A stretch of 6,161 nucleotides of DNA from an uncultured Collinsella sp. (GCA_900554465.1 USHF01000090.1:1-6161), one strand, 5' to 3'. Positions 1 through 5,720 are shown, counted from the first letter of the stretch. Notes: generated by a model from the sequence alone, not told the origin. A program made the numbers and translations.

Positions 1-1
1 T

Positions 2-997
2 ACGTTCGAAGGTTACGAGCGCCGCGCTGACAAGATCAACAAGTGCCTCGCCGACAACGGCATCGCCTCCCTCGAGGAAGCTCTGCAGATCTGCACCGAC
101 AAGGGCTTCAACCCGCGTGAGATCGTCAACAACACCCAGTCCATCGCCTTCCAGAACGCCGAGTGGGCCTACACCCTCGGCTGCGCTCTCGCTGTCAAGC
201 GTGGCGCCAAGTCCGCTTCTGAGGCTGCTGCCATCATCGGCGAGGGCATCCAGGCCTTCACCGTTCCCGGCTCCGTCGCCGAGGACCGCAAGGTCGGTCT
301 GGGCCACGGCAACCTGGGCGCCATGCTGCTCTCCGACGACACCGAGTGCTTCGCCTTCCTGGCTGGCCACGAGTCCTTCGCTGCCGCTGAGGGCGCTATC
401 GGCCTGGCTCTGAACGCCAACAAGGCTCGCAAGAAGCCGCTGCGCGTTATCCTCAACGGTCTGGGCAAGGACGCCGCTCAGATCATCGCCCGCATCAACG
501 GCTTCACCTACGTGAAGACCCAGTTCGACTACTTCACGGGCGAGCTCAAGGTCGTCGAGACCATCCCCTACTCCGATGGTCCCCGCGCCGCCGTCAACTG
601 CTACGGCGCCGACGACGTCCGCGAGGGCGTTGCCATCATGTGGCACGAGAACGTCGACATCTCGATCACCGGTAACTCCACCAACCCCACGCGCTTCCAG
701 CACCCCGTCGCTGGCACCTACAAGAAGGAGCGCCTCGAGGCTGGCAAGAAGTACTTCTCCGTCGCTTCTGGTGGCGGCACTGGCCGTACCCTGCACCCGG
801 ACAACATGGGCGCCGGCCCTGCCTCTTACGGCATGACCGACACCATGGGCCGTATGCACTCCGACGCCCAGTTCGCCGGTTCTTCCTCCGTGCCTGCGCA
901 CGTCGACATGATGGGTCTCATCGGCATGGGCAACAACCCCATGGTCGGTGCCACCGTCGCCTGCGCTGTCGCCGTCGAGGAGGCCCTCAAGGCCTAA
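2..997 (+). CDS. GGGtGRT-family protein, 5' end cut by the window edge
   Basis: The frame is open from base 2 to the TAA at 995-997, giving 331 residues that begin TFEGYERRADKIN. The hallmark GGGTGRT lies at partial residues 257-263 (bases 770-790), followed by LHPDNMGAGPASYGMTDTMG and a C-terminus rich in Gly, Met and Ala. These match the GGGtGRT family (Pfam calls it by this motif), whose members are about 330 residues long, so only a few N-terminal residues should be missing. The family is common in anaerobic Firmicutes and Actinobacteria. I know of no established biochemical function and assign none. I see no signal peptide or membrane segment in the visible part, so it is probably cytosolic. 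Codon choice is extremely biased: every lysine I read is AAG, Asn is AAC, and Ile is almost always ATC. This suggests very high expression. A strong terminator 36 bases after the stop makes it the last gene of its transcript. The family call is secure; the function is unknown. Confidence 0.93.
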   Translation, partial: TFEGYERRADKINKCLADNGIASLEEALQICTDKGFNPREIVNNTQSIAFQNAEWAYTLGCALAVKRGAKSASEAAAIIGEGIQAFTVPGSVAEDRKVGLGHGNLGAMLLSDDTECFAFLAGHESFAAAEGAIGLALNANKARKKPLRVILNGLGKDAAQIIARINGFTYVKTQFDYFTGELKVVETIPYSDGPRAAVNCYGADDVREGVAIMWHENVDISITGNSTNPTRFQHPVAGTYKKERLEAGKKYFSVASGGGTGRTLHPDNMGAGPASYGMTDTMGRMHSDAQFAGSSSVPAHVDMMGLIGMGNNPMVGATVACAVAVEEALKA

Positions 998-1032
998 TCG
1001 CGCCCGCGCGATGCTCAAATAGTTGAGCTTTG

Positions 1033-1065
1033 GAGCCGCTACCTTTCGAGGTAGCGGCTCTTTTT
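1033..1065 (+). terminator. Strong intrinsic terminator after the GGGtGRT gene
   Basis: A perfect 11-bp stem pairs GAGCCGCTACC (1033-1043) with GGTAGCGGCTC (1050-1060). An extra T-A pair (1044/1049) closes a TTCG tetraloop. TTTTT follows at 1061-1065, then G and TTT. It ends the GGGtGRT transcript and insulates the next gene. Confidence 0.93.
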
Positions 1066-1136
1066 GTTTGCGCTGTCGCAGGGTAGCTAATGCCAATATA
1101 TCAGTTGGGGCGAAATACGAGATGTGATGAGACGGA

Positions 1137-1157
1137 GCGTCAGAACGTCCATGACGC
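1137..1157. promoter_or_regulatory. Candidate operator: 6-bp dyad upstream of the FAD gene
   Basis: GCGTCA (1137-1142) and TGACGC (1152-1157) form a perfect inverted repeat with a 9-base spacer, centred about 105 bases before the FAD gene start. The 188-base stretch between the terminator and that start contains no gene I can support. This spacing could suit a dimeric regulator, but it may be chance. I could not place a convincing -35/-10 pair here. Confidence 0.25.
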
Positions 1158-1253
1158 CCACCTGCCATATTTGCCCTTTACCGATTTGCCGAGTCTTTGC
1201 GGCCCCATTGCCGATCACCCGTGCGACAATGCGCCGGACGAGAAAGGAATCCG

Positions 1254-2780
1254 ATGGAATCGACTGACGTACTGGTAATTGGATCTGGCATTGCGGGCCT
1301 TTGCGCCGCCATCGAAGCGGCACGCACGGGTGCAACCGTCACTGTGGCAAGCGCCGGAAAGACTATGAGTGGATCGAGCTTCTTCCCCGGAACCTGGGGC
1401 CTGGGGCTTATCGGACCCGTCGACGAAGACGATGAGCAGGACCTCATCGACACCATTCAGACCGTTGGTGGCGGCGTCGCCGACCCCGAGCTTGTCCAGA
1501 CGTTTGTCCACGGCATTCCCCAGGCAATTGAATGGCTCGAGCAAGACCTAGGCGTTGAGCTCCAGCGTCCGCAAAGCGCTGAGAGCGCCCAGCAAAAGCA
1601 ATTTATCCCCTGCTTTGACCACAAGACGCGCATGTGGCGCGGCCTCACCCGCAAGCCCCTTGAGGACGCTCTGACGACCCGAATCGAGTCACTCGGCATT
1701 CGCCTGCTCCCCCGCCATGAGCTTATCGACCTTGTTGAGGACACGAACGGCAGAATAACCGGAACCATGCTCTACGACCTCACCGAAAATCGAATCGTGC
1801 CCTTTGCTGCCAAGGCCACGATCATCGCAACCGGTGGCACAGGCGGCCTGTTCGAGCGCAGCCTTACGTCGGCTGATGTGCTCAGCTCCTCGCAGGCCAT
1901 CGCGCTGGCGCACGGCGCAACACTTACTAATATAGAGTTCATGCAGATGATGCCCGGCTTCATCGAGCCCAAGCGCAACCTGGTCTTCAACGAGAAAACC
2001 TGGCGCTACGTACATGTAGACCAGCCGGTAGATATTGCCGACGACAAGCTGGACGACCTGCTCGAGCAGCGCTCTGGATATGGTCCCTTCACGTCACGCT
2101 TGGCCTCCCGCGCTATCGATCTCGTCATCGATCAGGCAGGTGTCGAAGGCCTGGCACTCCACTACGACTTTCCCCGCGAGGATGTCCCAGAGTTTGTGCA
2201 GACCTTTGCCACCTGGCTGCAAGACGAGCGCGGCATCGCCCCGACTGACGAGATGCGCGTTGCGATGTATGCCCACGCCGCTAACGGCGGCATCAAGATC
2301 GATAAGACCGCGCAAACGGGCGTTGAGGGCCTCTACGCTTGCGGTGAGGCGACAGGCGGCATGCACGGCGCCGACCGCATTGGTGGCTTGTCAAGCGCCA
2401 ACGGCATCGTGTTCGGGCGCATCGCGGGCGCATCGGCAGCCCAAGCAGCACAGAAAGAGCCCGAGACAGCCCTGAAGGCGGATATCGCCCTCCCCCAGTA
2501 CGGTATAGCCGCAACAGATGCCGAACGCCTGACACACAGCCTAAGGCACACGATGAGCACCTATTGCATGATCAACAGGACCGAAACAGGCCTATCCGAG
2601 GCACTACACGAGCTTGAGGGCTTGAAGACGGAGGCAACGACCTTGAGCACACAGAAAGCCCAGGACAGCGAAGTCGCAGCCCTCGCCCGCCTGCAATCGC
2701 AGATTCAACTAGCACAGGAAATGATCAAAGCCATGCGTAAGCGAACCGAAAGTCTCGGATCGCACTATCGAGCAGACTAA
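1254..2780 (+). CDS. FAD-dependent oxidoreductase, fumarate reductase / L-aspartate oxidase superfamily
   Basis: The protein has 508 residues. The start is the ATG at 1254, preceded by AGAAAGGA (1241-1248). An in-frame TTG at 1197 would add 19 residues that precede the natural start of the dinucleotide fold. The N-terminus DVLVIGSGIAGLCAA carries the FAD-binding GxGxxG (residues 10-15). The second FAD contact ATGGTGG is at 192-198. HAANGGI (His341) aligns with the substrate-binding HYTMGG of fumarate reductase. Arg282 in TSRLASRAID lies where the catalytic Arg of the 'PRD' motif sits. CGEATGGMHGADRIGG is at 363-378. The C-terminus has the helical domain of the family and ends RTESLGSHYRAD. 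There is no signal peptide, heme domain or flavin-transfer domain, and no iron-sulfur or membrane subunit gene is adjacent, so a soluble stand-alone enzyme is likely. The QFHPT motif reads QMMPG (231-235), so the substrate may not be succinate, fumarate or aspartate. Superfamily certain; reaction unknown. nadA and nadC are not nearby, which gives no support to calling it NadB. Confidence 0.88.
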   Translation: MESTDVLVIGSGIAGLCAAIEAARTGATVTVASAGKTMSGSSFFPGTWGLGLIGPVDEDDEQDLIDTIQTVGGGVADPELVQTFVHGIPQAIEWLEQDLGVELQRPQSAESAQQKQFIPCFDHKTRMWRGLTRKPLEDALTTRIESLGIRLLPRHELIDLVEDTNGRITGTMLYDLTENRIVPFAAKATIIATGGTGGLFERSLTSADVLSSSQAIALAHGATLTNIEFMQMMPGFIEPKRNLVFNEKTWRYVHVDQPVDIADDKLDDLLEQRSGYGPFTSRLASRAIDLVIDQAGVEGLALHYDFPREDVPEFVQTFATWLQDERGIAPTDEMRVAMYAHAANGGIKIDKTAQTGVEGLYACGEATGGMHGADRIGGLSSANGIVFGRIAGASAAQAAQKEPETALKADIALPQYGIAATDAERLTHSLRHTMSTYCMINRTETGLSEALHELEGLKTEATTLSTQKAQDSEVAALARLQSQIQLAQEMIKAMRKRTESLGSHYRAD

Positions 2781-2822
2781 TTCGAATACCCATCTAAAGC
2801 AGAACACAACTAATCGATATCT

Positions 2823-2858
2823 ATGGGCCCCGTGAGCTCGAAGTGGCACGGGGTCCAT
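2823..2858 (+). terminator. Hairpin after the FAD gene, possible weak terminator
   Basis: A 12-bp stem (2823-2834 with 2847-2858, one G-U pair) encloses a 12-base loop. It lies about 40 bases after the FAD stop codon. The stem is GC-rich, but only a short, interrupted T stretch follows, so termination may be inefficient or Rho-assisted. Confidence 0.5.
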
Positions 2859-2883
2859 TCGTGTCCGTACGGCAGCGTATCCT

Positions 2884-2894
2884 TATTCTGAATA
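2884..2894. promoter_or_regulatory. Candidate operator upstream of dinD
   Basis: TATTC-T-GAATA is a perfect 5-bp dyad. It sits inside a wider CGTAT (2876-2880) / ATACG (2892-2896) pair, about 50 bases before the dinD start. The gene family is SOS-regulated in E. coli, so a repressor site is expected here. However, this is neither the E. coli CTG-N10-CAG form nor the Gram-positive GAAC-N4-GTTC LexA box. Tentative. Confidence 0.25.
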
Positions 2895-2898
2895 CGGA

Positions 2899-2913
2899 GC
2901 GGGCAAAGCCCGC
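2899..2913. repeat. Mini-hairpin GCGGGC-AAA-GCCCGC in the dinD leader
   Basis: This is a perfect 6-bp inverted repeat around an AAA loop. It has the same geometry as the mini-hairpins at 3908-3922 and 3932-3944, which have a TTT loop on this strand and so AAA on the other. It lies 18 bases before the dinD ribosome-binding site and, if transcribed, could influence translation or mRNA stability. Confidence 0.5.
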
Positions 2914-2941
2914 ATAGACAATAGGCCAGCGAGGAGGAGAT

Positions 2942-3802
2942 ATGGACAGTAGAGATATCGAGAAGTGGCGTGTCGAACTTGATAGCTACGCCAATGTAGA
3001 AGACGGCGTTGAGTATTGGCTCGCACGCGATTTAATGGAACCCATGGGGTACACTCGATGGGAGAACTTTGCCGAAGTTGTTAAGAGGGCAAAAGTCTCG
3101 TGCGAAACAAACAAAACTCCAGTTGATTCCCATTTTCGTGACACCACGAAAATGGTAACTGCCGGTGTCGCCGCTCGCGCGGTTAAAGACTACAAACTTA
3201 CGCGCTATGCATGCTATTTAATCGCCCAGAACGGAGATTCAAACAAGCAAGAAATCGCGCTCGCACAGGCGTACTTCGCCGTGCAGACGCGCCGCCAAGA
3301 GCTCATAGAGCAGCGCTTCGCAGAGATTCAGCGCTTGCAGGCGCGCCACTCGCTATCTGATTCAGAGAAACAGCTCTCGGGTATTGCGTTCAAACGCGGC
3401 GTGGACTCCAAAGGATTCGCAATCATCAAGTCGAAGGGCGATGAAGCGTTATTCGGCGGCAGAAGCACGGCGGAAATGAAGCAACAGCTCGGCGTATCCA
3501 AGAGCTCGGCATTGGCGGACAGGCTAGCCGATGTTCTCATCAAAGCAAAGGACCTTACGAACTCGATGACGGCCTTCAACGCCGAGGAACACGACCTGTA
3601 CGGTCTGGACCAGATCAAGCAAGAGCACGTCGAGAACAACACAAGCGTGCGTGGCAGCCTCATCGACCGCGGAATTGTACCCGAGAACCTACCGCCTGCC
3701 GAAGATACAAAGAAGCTCGAACGTCGCGTGAAAGCAGACGAGAAAAAGCTCAAGGAGGGTACAGACGGATTCACCGACCCCCAGGGCAGGCTCGACTTGT
3801 AA
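2942..3802 (+). CDS. dinD: DNA-damage-inducible protein D (DinD-like)
   Basis: The protein has 286 residues; E. coli DinD is about 274. The ATG at 2942 follows a very strong GAGGAGGA (2931-2938). The N-terminus has a Bro-N-like region (YWLARDLMEPMGYTRWENF, 25-43). Next come the DinD signatures LTRYACYLIAQNGD (86-99) and YFAVQTRRQEL (111-121), FGGRSTAEMKQQLGV (171-185), and a lysine-rich C-terminal tail (258-272). In E. coli the gene is LexA-controlled and the protein is reported to inhibit RecA filaments in strand exchange. Applying that role here is inference. It is cytosolic, with no signal or membrane segments. Codon use is visibly less GC-biased than in the first and last genes, with many AAA, ACT, GTT and TTT codons. 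It stands beside a rearranged tRNA locus, so acquisition by transfer is plausible. No good plus-strand terminator follows; it converges on the tRNA operon. Family call secure. Confidence 0.92.
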   Translation: MDSRDIEKWRVELDSYANVEDGVEYWLARDLMEPMGYTRWENFAEVVKRAKVSCETNKTPVDSHFRDTTKMVTAGVAARAVKDYKLTRYACYLIAQNGDSNKQEIALAQAYFAVQTRRQELIEQRFAEIQRLQARHSLSDSEKQLSGIAFKRGVDSKGFAIIKSKGDEALFGGRSTAEMKQQLGVSKSSALADRLADVLIKAKDLTNSMTAFNAEEHDLYGLDQIKQEHVENNTSVRGSLIDRGIVPENLPPAEDTKKLERRVKADEKKLKEGTDGFTDPQGRLDL

Positions 3803-3817
3803 AGCGTCTGTGCCCTT

Positions 3818-3906
3818 ACGGGTTCGACCCCATGTACTGTTAACAAAAAAAGACGGCCAACTTTCGTTGACCGTCTAAACATGCTTTGGTGGGCCGTCAG
3901 GGGGTC
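3818..3906. repeat. Direct repeat copy 1: tRNA-Lys 3' stub plus terminator module
   Basis: This is a diverged copy of 3996-4083. The shared blocks are the identical 17-mer ACGGGTTCGACCCCATG (3818-3834), then AACAAAAAA, a minus-strand hairpin in the same place but of different sequence, and finally the identical 17-mer TGGGCCGTCAGGGGGTC (3890-3906). The last block is, on the minus strand, the discriminator, 3' acceptor strand and part of the T-arm of tRNA-Lys. Identity stops abruptly in the T-loop, so no tRNA gene remains here. It could be an old integration site remnant or a partial tandem duplication. Confidence 0.8.
3845..3876 (-). terminator. Orphan minus-strand terminator in repeat copy 1
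   Basis: Read on the minus strand, an 11-bp stem (3866-3876 with 3851-3861) closes a GAAA tetraloop and runs into seven T residues (3851-3845). The one imperfect pair is G-U in minus-strand RNA but C-A in plus-strand RNA, which fixes the direction. It stands where a tRNA terminator would be, but behind only a 17-base tRNA stub. Confidence 0.85.
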
Positions 3907-3907
3907 A

Positions 3908-3977
3908 GCCTGCTTTGCAGGCGGCCGCTTCGGCGCTTTGCGCCTTGCGCGCTGCGCTGGTAAATGCTTACGCATTT
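3908..3977. repeat. Cluster of five mini-hairpins
   Basis: Five tiny inverted repeats follow each other in 70 bases: GCCTGC-TTT-GCAGGC (3908-3922), GCCG-CTT-CGGC (3924-3934), GGCGC-TTT-GCGCC (3932-3944, overlapping the previous one), GCGC-GCT-GCGC (3947-3957) and AAATGC-TTAC-GCATTT (3962-3977). Most loops are three bases. The cluster fills the space between the two module copies. It encodes no protein I can support. Confidence 0.6.
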
Positions 3978-3995
3978 CCTCAGCTTCGCGCCCCG

Positions 3996-4083
3996 ACGGG
4001 TTCGACCCCATGCGAGGTCAACAAAAAAGCGACCAGCCTAAGCCAGTCGCTTTAACATACTTTGGGTGGGCCGTCAGGGGGTC
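3996..4083. repeat. Direct repeat copy 2, continuous with the intact tRNA-Lys
   Basis: This is the counterpart of 3818-3906 at an offset of about 178 bases. It runs from ACGGGTTCGACCCCATG (3996-4012) through the functional tRNA terminator into the 3' end of the complete tRNA-Lys gene. The 12-mer GGGTTCGACCCC (3998-4009) is the exact reverse complement of the tRNA T-arm segment at 4078-4089, so this copy is bounded by a perfect 12-bp inverted repeat. Confidence 0.8.
4023..4051 (-). terminator. Terminator of the tRNA-His/tRNA-Lys operon
   Basis: On the minus strand, a 10-bp stem (4042-4051 with 4028-4037, two G-U pairs) closes a TTAG loop and is followed by six T residues (4028-4023). It begins about 12 bases after the tRNA-Lys 3' end. 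The wobble pairs exist only in minus-strand RNA, confirming orientation. Confidence 0.9.
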
Positions 4084-4139
4084 GAACCCTGGACCTTGGG
4101 ATTAAGAGTCCCCTGCTCTACCAACTGAGCTAACGACCC
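4064..4139 (-). tRNA. tRNA-Lys (anticodon CTT)
   Basis: The minus strand folds into a complete cloverleaf. The acceptor GGGTCGT pairs with ACGGCCC (one T-G). The D-arm is GCTC...GAGC with AGTTGGTAGA. The anticodon loop is CTCTTAA, giving anticodon CTT, which reads AAG, the lysine codon used throughout the first gene. The T-arm is CAGGG-TTCGACC-CCCTG and the discriminator is A at 4067. The anticodon stem has a G-A mismatch at positions 27-43. The three bases after the discriminator (4066-4064) are CCC rather than CCA, so the CCA end is probably added enzymatically. It is the second gene of a two-tRNA transcript, 22 bases after tRNA-His. Confidence 0.97.
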
Positions 4140-4161
4140 GATATCAACACGAAGCAAGAAC

Positions 4162-4239
4162 TGGGGTGGGTAAAGGGACTCGAACCCTCGACCTACGGGA
4201 CCACAACCCGTCGCTCTAGCCAACTGAGCTACACCCACC
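4162..4239 (-). tRNA. tRNA-His (anticodon GTG)
   Basis: The minus strand forms a cloverleaf with acceptor GTGGGTG/TACCCAC and anticodon loop TTGTGGT (anticodon GTG). The T-arm is GAGGG-TTCGAGT-CCCTT. The histidine-specific extra base is present: G at -1 (4239) opposite the discriminator C73 (4165). An encoded CCA follows (4164-4162). It is the first gene of the tRNA operon. Confidence 0.97.
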
Positions 4240-4265
4240 GTGTCCTGTGCGCTTCGCGCTCGACT

Positions 4266-4294
4266 ATTATTGCAAGGAACGCCACGCGATGCAA
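4266..4294 (-). promoter_or_regulatory. Probable promoter of the tRNA-His/tRNA-Lys operon
   Basis: On the minus strand, TTGCAT (4294-4289) and AATAAT (4271-4266) are separated by 17 bases. Transcription would start near 4259, about 20 bases before tRNA-His. A small GCGC-TTC-GCGC hairpin (4249-4259) lies in the short leader. Spacing and position fit a sigma-70-type promoter; not proven. Confidence 0.55.
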
Positions 4295-4301
4295 GCCCCA
4301 A

Positions 4302-4320
4302 TTTTCAAGAATTTTGAAAA
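4302..4320. promoter_or_regulatory. Candidate operator or promoter element before the aminotransferase
   Basis: TTTTCAA (4302-4308) and TTGAAAA (4314-4320) form a perfect 7-bp inverted repeat with a 5-base spacer, in an AT-rich patch 83 bases before the aminotransferase start. The TTGAAA at 4314-4319 could also serve as a -35 box, but no good -10 box lies 17 bases on. It may be a regulator site for the aminotransferase or for the divergent tRNA promoter. Confidence 0.35.
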
Positions 4321-4402
4321 GAGTTTTTCGAGGCCGTTTCGAGCAAATCCCACCGGTTCCATAGGAGTAAACTTGCTCCACCCAATGCTCGAAAGGATAG
4401 GC

Positions 4403-5584
4403 ATGAAAGAACTCTCCAACCGCACGGCGGCGTTTACCGATTCGGTCATCCGCCGCATGACGCGCATCTCCAACAAGTATGGTGCCGTCAACCTGTCGCA
4501 GGGCTTCCCCGATTTCGATCCTCCAGCGCAGCTGCTCAACAGCCTGAGCGCCATCGCCAGCGACCCCAAGCCGCTCTATCACCAGTACTCCATCACCTGG
4601 GGCTCCCAAGCCATGCGTGAGGCGCTTGCCGCCAAGCAGGAGCATTTTATGGGCATGCCGGTGAACCCCAACGAGAATATCGTAGTCACTTGCGGCTCCA
4701 CCGAGGCCATGATGGCCGCCATGATGACGGTCACAAACCCCGGCGACAAGGTCGTCATCTTCTCGCCATTCTACGAGAACTACGGCGCCGACACGATCCT
4801 CTCGGGTGCCGAGCCCATCTACGTGCCGCTTAACCAACCTGCGTTCGACTTTGACCGCGAGACACTCGAGGCGGCCTTCCGCGACAACGATCCCAAGGCC
4901 ATCGTCCTGTGCAACCCTTCCAACCCCTGCGGCAAGGTCTTTACGCGCGAGGAGCTCACCTTTATCGCCGACCTCTGCAAACAGTACGACGCCTACTGCA
5001 TTACCGACGAGGTATACGAGCACATCGTCTACGCGCCCCACGAGCACGTCTATATGGCCACGCTGCCCGGCATGTTCGATCGAACCATCAGCTGCAGCTC
5101 GCTGTCCAAGACCTACTTCATCACCGGCTGGCGCCTAGGCTACACCATCGCTCCCGCCGAAATCACCGAGCGCATCAAAAAGGTCCACGACTTCCTCACC
5201 GTAGGCGCCGCCGCTCCCCTGCAAGAGGCCGTCGTCACCGCCCTCAACTTCGACGACAGTTATTACCAGGAGGTCCTCGACCTCTACACCGCCAAGCGCG
5301 ACCTATTCTGTCAGGGACTCGACAGCATCGGCCTCACGCACAACGTGCCGCAGGGCGCCTACTACGTGATGATGGACATCTCTGAGTTTTGCTATGACAG
5401 CGACCTCGACTTCTGCGAGGACCTGGCCTCAAAGGTGGGCGTGGGCGCCGTGCCCGGCTCGAGCTTCTTCCGCGAGCCCGTCAACCATCTGATTCGTTTC
5501 CACTTTGCCAAGCGAGACGAGACGCTTAACGCGGCGCTTGAGAACCTCAAGTCTCTGCGTGATAAAATCGAGCCGCGCGGGTAA
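4403..5584 (+). CDS. PLP-dependent class I/II aminotransferase
   Basis: The protein has 393 residues, typical for fold-type I aminotransferases. The ATG at 4403 follows GAAAGGA (4391-4397) with a 5-base gap. Open frame extends upstream to ATGs at 4289 and 4385, but that stretch contains the tRNA promoter and lacks family-like sequence. Key residues are in place: the QGFPDFDPP substrate loop, NPSNPCGKV with Asn174, ITDEVY with Asp202 and Tyr205 binding the PLP ring, SSLSKTYFITGWRLGY with the Schiff-base Lys236, and the carboxylate-binding Arg365 in LIRFHFAK. It transfers an amino group between an amino acid and a 2-oxo acid in the cytosol. The QGFPDFDPP style resembles aromatic, methionine or kynurenine-type enzymes (KAT/YbdL-like) more than strict aspartate aminotransferases, but the substrate cannot be fixed from sequence. 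It is a single-gene unit between the divergent tRNA operon and its own terminator. Confidence 0.93.
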   Translation: MKELSNRTAAFTDSVIRRMTRISNKYGAVNLSQGFPDFDPPAQLLNSLSAIASDPKPLYHQYSITWGSQAMREALAAKQEHFMGMPVNPNENIVVTCGSTEAMMAAMMTVTNPGDKVVIFSPFYENYGADTILSGAEPIYVPLNQPAFDFDRETLEAAFRDNDPKAIVLCNPSNPCGKVFTREELTFIADLCKQYDAYCITDEVYEHIVYAPHEHVYMATLPGMFDRTISCSSLSKTYFITGWRLGYTIAPAEITERIKKVHDFLTVGAAAPLQEAVVTALNFDDSYYQEVLDLYTAKRDLFCQGLDSIGLTHNVPQGAYYVMMDISEFCYDSDLDFCEDLASKVGVGAVPGSSFFREPVNHLIRFHFAKRDETLNAALENLKSLRDKIEPRG

Positions 5585-5608
5585 GGACGGTCAGTAACTA
5601 AAGGCACT

Positions 5609-5650
5609 AAAGAAACCTCGTGAACCCGTTGGGCCATGAGGTTTCTTTTT
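5609..5650 (+). terminator. Strong intrinsic terminator after the aminotransferase
   Basis: AAAGAAACCTC (5609-5619) pairs perfectly with GAGGTTTCTTT (5638-5648). The stem continues by three more pairs (GTG with CAT) and encloses a small CCC-GTT-GGG top. The T-run is 5646-5650. The matching upstream A-rich arm might allow bidirectional action. Confidence 0.9.
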
Positions 5651-5679
5651 ATAGCGACCTCATTTATTTTTTAGAGCGC

Positions 5680-5685
5680 TATACT
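5680..5685 (+). promoter_or_regulatory. Possible -10 box of the sugar kinase gene
   Basis: TATACT lies 35 bases before the kinase start, after an AT-rich stretch (5661-5672). No clear -35 hexamer is found at the expected distance (about 5657-5662 reads ACCTCA), so the promoter is weak, regulated or misplaced. Confidence 0.35.
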
Positions 5686-5720
5686 TTAGTCACGGAGCAA
5701 CTCGTCCAGAGAGGAATACT

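Noticed and set aside
3328..4011. Open frame of 227 codons on the minus strand across dinD and the hairpin region
   Set aside because: It is antisense to dinD, crosses the orphan terminator and the mini-hairpins, and has low-complexity composition with no recognisable domain.
3907..4066. A miniature integrated island between the two tRNA 3' ends
   Set aside because: Only about 160 bases lie between them, with no gene and no integrase. It may be a scar, but it cannot be called an element on this evidence.
3881..4105. Small protein of 74 codons on the plus strand across the repeats
   Set aside because: It spans the tRNA 3' stub, the mini-hairpins and the tRNA terminator, and has no ribosome-binding site.
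4289..4402. Upstream extension of the aminotransferase to the ATG at 4289
   Set aside because: The extra 38 residues are not family-like, would overlap the tRNA promoter, and lack a ribosome-binding site. The ATG at 4403 has a well-spaced GAAAGGA.
4229..5047. Long open frame of 272 codons on the minus strand
   Set aside because: It lies antisense to the aminotransferase and runs over tRNA-His. The plus-strand frame has all catalytic motifs, and this frame shows no family-like sequence or ribosome-binding site. It is a by-product of GC-rich codons.
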